Part shown: positions 38,389-42,618 of the stretch, one piece after another
How positions within the stretch are numbered: the first letter of the stretch is position 1
Layout: each line of letters starts with the position of its first letter
Notes under the pieces: generated by a model
The model's database searches: none
Told to the model about the DNA's origin: nothing
What the model saw: the letters and a program-made list of their open reading frames with translations, nothing else
Translations under genes and position numbers: made by a program
Origin: an uncultured Clostridia bacterium
GTDB taxonomy: Bacteria; Bacillota; Clostridia; Christensenellales; Aristaeellaceae
DNA length: 42,618 nucleotides
Assembly (NCBI GenBank): GCA_934647165.1
Contig: CAKUFA010000018.1
Coordinates: forward strand, 1-42,618
Direction of reading: 5' to 3'

Positions 38389-39279
38389 GTGAAAATTGAA
38401 GGCATCATTGTACCAATCCTTACGCCGATGAACGCGGATGAAAGCGTGAACCTGCAAGAGCTTCGCCGGCAGATTGACCGCTTGATCCATGCGGGCGTGC
38501 ATGGTATTTTCCCGTTTGGCACCAATGGCGAAGGGTACATTCTGTCCACGAAAGAAAAGCTGGCTGTGCTGGAAACCTGCATTGACCAGGTCAACGGCCG
38601 TGTTCCGGTTTATGCGGGCACGGGCTGCATTGCTACAAGGGATACCATTGCGCTGTCCCGCAAGGCGGCGGAAATGGGTGCGGACGTGCTGTCCGTGATT
38701 ACGCCGTCATTTGCGGCAGCCTCACAGGATGAATTGTATCGTCACTACGCGGCGATTGCGGAAGCGGTGGATAAACCGATTTTGCTCTATAACATCCCTG
38801 CGCGGACAGGAAACGCATTGCAGCCGACAACGGTTGAGAAACTTGCAAAGATTGACCGCATCATCGGCGTGAAGGATTCCAGTGGCAATTTTGATAATCT
38901 GCTGCAATATATCGAACGCACCAGAGGCATGGATTTCACCGTGCTTTCGGGGAATGATTCCCTGATCCTGTGGACGCTTCTGGCAGGCGGCAAAGGCGGC
39001 ATTGCCGGGTGTGCAAACGTGTTCCCGGAAAACATGGTCGCCATCTATGAAAAATTCGTTTCGGGCGACCTGGAAGGCGCACGCAGGGCGCAGGACGCCA
39101 TTCGACCCTTCCGCAACTGCTTCCGCTTCGGCAATCCCAACACGGTGGTGAAGACGGCGGTGAAGCTGCTGGGTTATCCCGTTGGCGACTGCCGCGCACC
39201 GTTCAACGGCTTGTCGCAGGAGGGCGTTTCAGCACTGAAGAGTACCCTTGCAGAGCTGACGGCGAAAGGAATGCGCTGA
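38389..39279 (+). CDS. Dihydrodipicolinate synthase family aldolase/lyase
   Basis: 296 residues with a GTG start at 38389 behind AGGAGGGG. A TIM-barrel class I aldolase: GIIVPILTPMNADESVN, GIFPFGTNGEGYILSTKEK, YAGTGCIATRDTIALSRKA, PILLYNIPARTGN with the proton-relay Tyr, and the Schiff-base lysine in IIGVKDSSGNFDN. The residues expected for true DapA specificity (lysine feedback site, Tyr pair) are not all evident, and location in a catabolic operon argues against lysine synthesis. Members of this family split or dehydrate 2-keto-3-deoxy acids (e.g. KDG aldolase, N-acetylneuraminate lyase) to pyruvate plus an aldehyde. Substrate unassigned. Confidence 0.9.
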   Translation: MKIEGIIVPILTPMNADESVNLQELRRQIDRLIHAGVHGIFPFGTNGEGYILSTKEKLAVLETCIDQVNGRVPVYAGTGCIATRDTIALSRKAAEMGADVLSVITPSFAAASQDELYRHYAAIAEAVDKPILLYNIPARTGNALQPTTVEKLAKIDRIIGVKDSSGNFDNLLQYIERTRGMDFTVLSGNDSLILWTLLAGGKGGIAGCANVFPENMVAIYEKFVSGDLEGARRAQDAIRPFRNCFRFGNPNTVVKTAVKLLGYPVGDCRAPFNGLSQEGVSALKSTLAELTAKGMR

Positions 39280-39282
39280 AAG

Positions 39283-40320
39283 ATGAGCAAACCGATTCTG
39301 GGCATAACCATGGGCGATCCGGCGAGCATTGGGCCGGAGCTGTGCCTGAAAGCGATGAGCCACGAGGATGTGTACCATGCCTGCCGCCCGATTGTGATCG
39401 GCGATGCGGCGATTTTGCGCCGGGCACTGGATATTCCGGGCATGCCGCAGCTGAAGCTGCACGCTGTGCAAGAAGTCGGTGATGCGCTCTTTACGCCGGG
39501 CACACTGGATGTGCTGGATCTGGCGCTGTGCACACCGGAAGAAGTGCCGGTGGGGCAGGTGAGCGCCAAGGCGGGGGATGCGGCGTTCCAATATGTGAAA
39601 AAAGCCATTGGGCTTGCAATGGCGGGCCGGGTGGACGCAACGGTTACCAACGCATTGAATAAAGAAGCAATGAACTTGGCCGGGCATCATTTTTCGGGTC
39701 ACACGGAGATCTACGCGCATTATACCGGTACGGAGCATTACACCATGATGCTTGCGCATGAACAGCTGCGTGTTGTGCATGTTTCCACGCACGTTTCCCT
39801 GCGGGAGGCATGCGACCGGGTGAAAAAAGCCCGGGTGCTTGAAGTGATCCGCATTGCCGATCGGGCGTGCCGGGATATGGGCATTGAACAGCCGCGCATC
39901 GGCGTGGCGGGGTTGAATCCGCATTGCGGAGAAGGCGGCTTGTTTGGCCGGGAAGAGATTGATGAGATTCACCCGGCTGTGGAAGCTGCGCAGGCGGAAG
40001 GCGTGAATGCAGATGGTCCCATTCCTCCGGATACCATTTTCTCCAAAGCGCGCGGAGGCTGGTATGACGTGGTTGTGGCCATGTATCACGATCAGGGGCA
40101 TATTCCGCTGAAGGTGGTCGGATTCGTCTTTGATCCGGTGAAAAAGGCATGGCAATCGGTGGCGGGCGTCAATATCACGCTGGGGCTGCCGATTATCCGC
40201 ACATCGGTGGATCACGGAACGGCGTTTGACCAGGCGGGAAAGGGAACCGCTTCCGAAATCAGCCTGTGTAACGCGATGAATTATGCCATCCGGTTTGCTA
40301 AAACACGCATGGAAGGCTGA
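39283..40320 (+). CDS. pdxA: PdxA family 4-phosphoacid-sugar dehydrogenase (PdxA2-like)
   Basis: 345 residues starting MSKPILGITMGDPASIGPEL. PdxA signatures: VTNALNKEAMN, HHFSGHTEIYA, VHVSTHVSLREA (metal His), AGLNPHCGEGG (metal His), AMYHDQGHIPLKVVG (metal His) and IIRTSVDHGTAFDQAGKGTAS. PdxA proper makes pyridoxal phosphate from 4-phospho-hydroxythreonine; the PdxA2 branch, always beside a DUF1537 kinase, oxidatively decarboxylates D-threonate or D-erythronate 4-phosphate to dihydroxyacetone phosphate. The neighbour kinase and the transport genes favour PdxA2. Shine-Dalgarno is weak (AAAGGA), 3 bp after the preceding stop, suggesting translational coupling. Confidence 0.93.
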   Translation: MSKPILGITMGDPASIGPELCLKAMSHEDVYHACRPIVIGDAAILRRALDIPGMPQLKLHAVQEVGDALFTPGTLDVLDLALCTPEEVPVGQVSAKAGDAAFQYVKKAIGLAMAGRVDATVTNALNKEAMNLAGHHFSGHTEIYAHYTGTEHYTMMLAHEQLRVVHVSTHVSLREACDRVKKARVLEVIRIADRACRDMGIEQPRIGVAGLNPHCGEGGLFGREEIDEIHPAVEAAQAEGVNADGPIPPDTIFSKARGGWYDVVVAMYHDQGHIPLKVVGFVFDPVKKAWQSVAGVNITLGLPIIRTSVDHGTAFDQAGKGTASEISLCNAMNYAIRFAKTRMEG

Positions 40321-40356
40321 TGACAGCCGGAATACGCAAAAGGAGGAAGGATTGAA

Positions 40357-41310
40357 ATGGTTCGCACACACAAACGGAGAAACAGCGTCGTTGCGGGGCA
40401 TGACCTGAAATCACAGATGACGCTTCAGCTCATGGTGCTTCCGGCGATCATCATTGTCGTTTTGATGAGCTATTTCCCTATGTACGGTATTGTCATTGCG
40501 TTCAAGAATTACAATATCTTCAAGGGGATTGAAGCAAGCCCGTGGGCCGCAAACGGCGGGTTTGAACATTTCATTGACTTCTTCAGCACCGAGTCGTGCT
40601 GGCGCGTCATTGGCAACACGCTGTACATTGCCGTGCTGAAGCTTGCGCTGTGCACATGGCCGCCCATTGTGCTGGCTGTGTTGCTCAACGAGCTGCGCAG
40701 CCCACGCTATATGAAAACGGTGCAGACATTGAGCTATCTGCCGCACTTCATCGGCTGGTCAATTGCTTACGGCATCTTCTATAACCTGCTCAATCCTTCC
40801 AGCGGCGCGCTGAACATTCTGCTGAAAAACATGGGCCTGATTAGCAACAACATCAACTTTCTTGCGGATGCGCGCTACTACCGGCCGCTGATCATCATCA
40901 CCAACTGGTGGAAGGGCATCGGATGGAGCTCCATCATCTACCTGGGCGTGATTTGCAACATCGACACCAGCCTGTACGAGGCGTTGGCCATTGACGGCGG
41001 AAACCGCTGGCAGAAAATGCGCTATATTACCTGGCCGCATTTGAAGCCGACGTTCGCCATCCTGTTCATTCTGGAATGCGGCAAGGTCATGTCCGGCGGC
41101 GACGGTTTCGATCAGGCGTATGCTTTCGGCAATGCCAGCAACCGCCAGGTCGCCGATATTCTGGATACGTACATCATGCGGACAGGCTTTGACAATGGCC
41201 GTTACTCCTATGCAACAGCTGTCGGTCTGTTCAAGTCCGTGGTTAACCTGGCGCTGCTGCTGCTTTCCAACAAAGTCAGCAAGGCGATGACGAATGAATC
41301 TTTGTTCTGA
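40357..41310 (+). CDS. ABC transporter permease, LplB family
   Basis: 317 residues with about six membrane helices. N-terminal LQLMVLPAIIIVVLMSYFPMYGIVIAFKNYN is typical of LplB permeases, and the EAA loop reads YEALAIDGGNRWQKMRYITWPHL. It forms the membrane channel with the next gene's product. LplB/YtcP/LplA systems belong to the CUT1 group and usually import oligosaccharides or glycosides. AGGAGGAAGG lies before the ATG. No ATPase gene is seen in the window; such systems often share one ATPase (MsmK-like) encoded elsewhere. Confidence 0.95.
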   Translation: MVRTHKRRNSVVAGHDLKSQMTLQLMVLPAIIIVVLMSYFPMYGIVIAFKNYNIFKGIEASPWAANGGFEHFIDFFSTESCWRVIGNTLYIAVLKLALCTWPPIVLAVLLNELRSPRYMKTVQTLSYLPHFIGWSIAYGIFYNLLNPSSGALNILLKNMGLISNNINFLADARYYRPLIIITNWWKGIGWSSIIYLGVICNIDTSLYEALAIDGGNRWQKMRYITWPHLKPTFAILFILECGKVMSGGDGFDQAYAFGNASNRQVADILDTYIMRTGFDNGRYSYATAVGLFKSVVNLALLLLSNKVSKAMTNESLF

Positions 41311-41325
41311 TGGAGGTGAATGAGC

Positions 41326-42222
41326 ATGGAGCAGCCTAAGATCATTGTCCCCAAGAAGCATCATCAACGGTATACAACCTTTGATGTGGTGAACGTGATT
41401 GTTCTAGGATTACTGATTTTCTTCATTGTGTATCCGTTCTACTATGCGGTCATCAATTCCTTTAATGGCAGCCTGACCCATGGCCCCGCATTTATTTTCC
41501 CCAAGGACATTTCCTTCCGCACGTATGAAATCGTGTTTGGCGACAGTTCCATTGTGCGCGGGTTTGTCAATTCCATTGCGCGAACGCTTGCCGGCACGGT
41601 CACGGCGCTGGTATGCTGCTCGTTGGCAGCGTATGCGTGCAGCAAGCCGCACCTGAAAATGAAATGGCTCTACATGATCCTTTTCATCATTCCCACGTTT
41701 TTCGATGGCGGACAGATTCCTGTTTACCTGAACCTGAAGAACCTCAAGCTGCTGAACACCTTTTGGGTGTATCTGCTGCCGAAAACCTTTTCGTTTTTCT
41801 GGATGGTTATTTTGATGACGAATTTCCGGAATATCCCCAACGAGCTGGAGGAAGCCGCCTACATTGACGGCGCAAGCACCCTAAAGATTTTTGTGCAGAT
41901 TGTGCTGCCGATCAGCTTGCCGGCATTGGCTACTATTGCGCTGTATGCGGCTGTTTCGCAGTGGAATGCCTGGTATGATACGGCCTACTTCACCAACGGC
42001 AACAAGCTGACGACCCTGTCGTGGATTTTGATGCGCACGGTAAAGGAACAGTCCTTCGCGGATATGGCCAATGACATGAATTCGCTCAAAAATAACAGCT
42101 ATAACCCGGAAGGCGTGAAAATGGCGACCATGGTGGTGGCAGCCGTGCCGATTATCATGATTTATCCGTTCCTGCAACGGTTCTTCGTGAAAGGTTTGAT
42201 GGTTGGCTCGATCAAGGGCTAA
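41326..42222 (+). CDS. ABC transporter permease, YtcP/UgpE type
   Basis: 298 residues from the ATG at 41326; an ATG at 41320 is only 3 bp from GGAGG and so less likely. Six membrane helices (VNVIVLGLLIFFIVYPFYYAVINSFNG ...), the EAA loop in ELEEAAYIDGASTLKIFVQIVLPISLPAL, and the C-terminal YPFLQRFFVKGLMVGSIKG, which is nearly diagnostic for YtcP-type permeases. Partner of the LplB-type permease; 15 bp after it. Confidence 0.95.
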   Translation: MEQPKIIVPKKHHQRYTTFDVVNVIVLGLLIFFIVYPFYYAVINSFNGSLTHGPAFIFPKDISFRTYEIVFGDSSIVRGFVNSIARTLAGTVTALVCCSLAAYACSKPHLKMKWLYMILFIIPTFFDGGQIPVYLNLKNLKLLNTFWVYLLPKTFSFFWMVILMTNFRNIPNELEEAAYIDGASTLKIFVQIVLPISLPALATIALYAAVSQWNAWYDTAYFTNGNKLTTLSWILMRTVKEQSFADMANDMNSLKNNSYNPEGVKMATMVVAAVPIIMIYPFLQRFFVKGLMVGSIKG

Positions 42223-42261
42223 GGGCTCTTGTTTTGACACAATACAAAAGGAGGTTTTCCC

Positions 42262-42618
42262 ATGACTAAGCGCATCGTTTCTCTGGTTCTGGCACTGGTG
42301 ATGGTGCTGTCAATGGCGAACATTGCCATGGCGGAGAGCACCACGGAAAGCTGGAAGACGGACACGACCCCTGTGACCCTGAAGGTGTATTACGATCGGC
42401 CCATGAACGGCGCCCAGGTGACGGAAGCCTGGGGCAAGGATCCTGTGAGCCAGGAATGGATGAAGGACACCAACGTGAATGTTGAGTGGTCCTATGCCAT
42501 TGACGATTCACATTCCAAGCTGAACATGATGATCGCCTCCGGTGATTATCCGGACGTGCTGGTCTGCCAGCTGAGCTATGACATGCTGGACGACCTGGCG
42601 GCGAACGACGTTATCATC
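42262..42618 (+). CDS. ABC transporter extracellular solute-binding protein (5' part)
   Basis: The first 119 residues are in the window: a signal peptide (MTKRIVSLVLALVMVLSM ... AMA) and a mature part with TPVTLKVYYDRP, SQEWMKDTNVNVEWSYAIDD, LNMMIASGDYPDVLVCQLSYDMLDDLAANDVII. This is the N-terminal lobe of an LplA/LipO-type binding protein. No lipobox cysteine follows the signal peptide, unlike most Gram-positive binding proteins of this kind; a type I cleavage after AMA is predicted by eye. AAAGGAGG precedes the ATG at 42262. Last visible gene of the operon, which continues beyond the window. Confidence 0.93.
   Translation, partial: MTKRIVSLVLALVMVLSMANIAMAESTTESWKTDTTPVTLKVYYDRPMNGAQVTEAWGKDPVSQEWMKDTNVNVEWSYAIDDSHSKLNMMIASGDYPDVLVCQLSYDMLDDLAANDVII

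Overview
The window looks like a chromosomal segment of a fairly GC-rich, anaerobic, spore-lineage member of class Clostridia, probably a gut bacterium (inference). Signs are a YlmC/YmxH-type sporulation protein, Rex with a matching Rex box, RNase J, a T-box-controlled leuS, a YlbF-family protein, a choloylglycine-hydrolase-family enzyme, the paired GGGtGRT / iron-sulfur scaffold genes, and Gram-positive ribosome binding sites and sigma-A promoters before most operons. No tRNA, rRNA, CRISPR array, prophage or transposase gene was seen.

Layout. 1-8900 is mostly minus strand: GGGtGRT protein and an iron-sulfur scaffold; ylmC (+); yqeY and malic enzyme (-); an rlmA-like rRNA methyltransferase and a choloylglycine-hydrolase-family enzyme (+); then the conserved rpmH-rnpA-yidD-yidC-jag cluster (-) and a marR regulator (-) behind a promoter carrying two matched inverted repeats. 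9200-26400 is almost all plus strand: an Atg22/UMF1-type MFS transporter, glyA, RNase J behind a long structured leader, ylbF, mltG, a U32 peptidase, rex with vanW, a small exported protein, a MITE-like palindromic element, a YbaK-type editing protein (-), phosphofructokinase, a GntR/UTRA regulator, a NYN-LOTUS protein, a GT8 glycosyltransferase and an exported CapA-family protein. 26400-29400 holds a structured intergenic region (possible small RNA) and a large exported protein with two SH3 and six peptidoglycan-binding modules (-). 29550-34000 holds a T-box leader with leuS, then an RNase Z-like gene and a GyrI-like gene.

The most interesting part is 34020-42618. A PrpR-type regulator is divergent from a seven-gene operon that runs off the window: a four-carbon acid-sugar kinase (DUF1537), an iron-type alcohol dehydrogenase, a DHDPS-family aldolase/lyase, a PdxA-family dehydrogenase, two LplB/YtcP-type permeases and a solute-binding protein. 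The kinase plus PdxA2 pair is the known signature of D-threonate/D-erythronate breakdown to dihydroxyacetone phosphate. Adding the aldolase, the alcohol dehydrogenase and an oligosaccharide-type importer suggests a longer route that begins from a larger acid sugar or glycoside. The regulator has the overall form of a sigma-54 activator but lacks the GAFTGA loop and the Walker B acidic pair. The operon starts from a consensus sigma-A promoter, so control is probably not through sigma-54.

CDS coordinates include the stop codon. Starts were chosen from Shine-Dalgarno spacing and family length. All functions are from reading the sequence; no database search was run.
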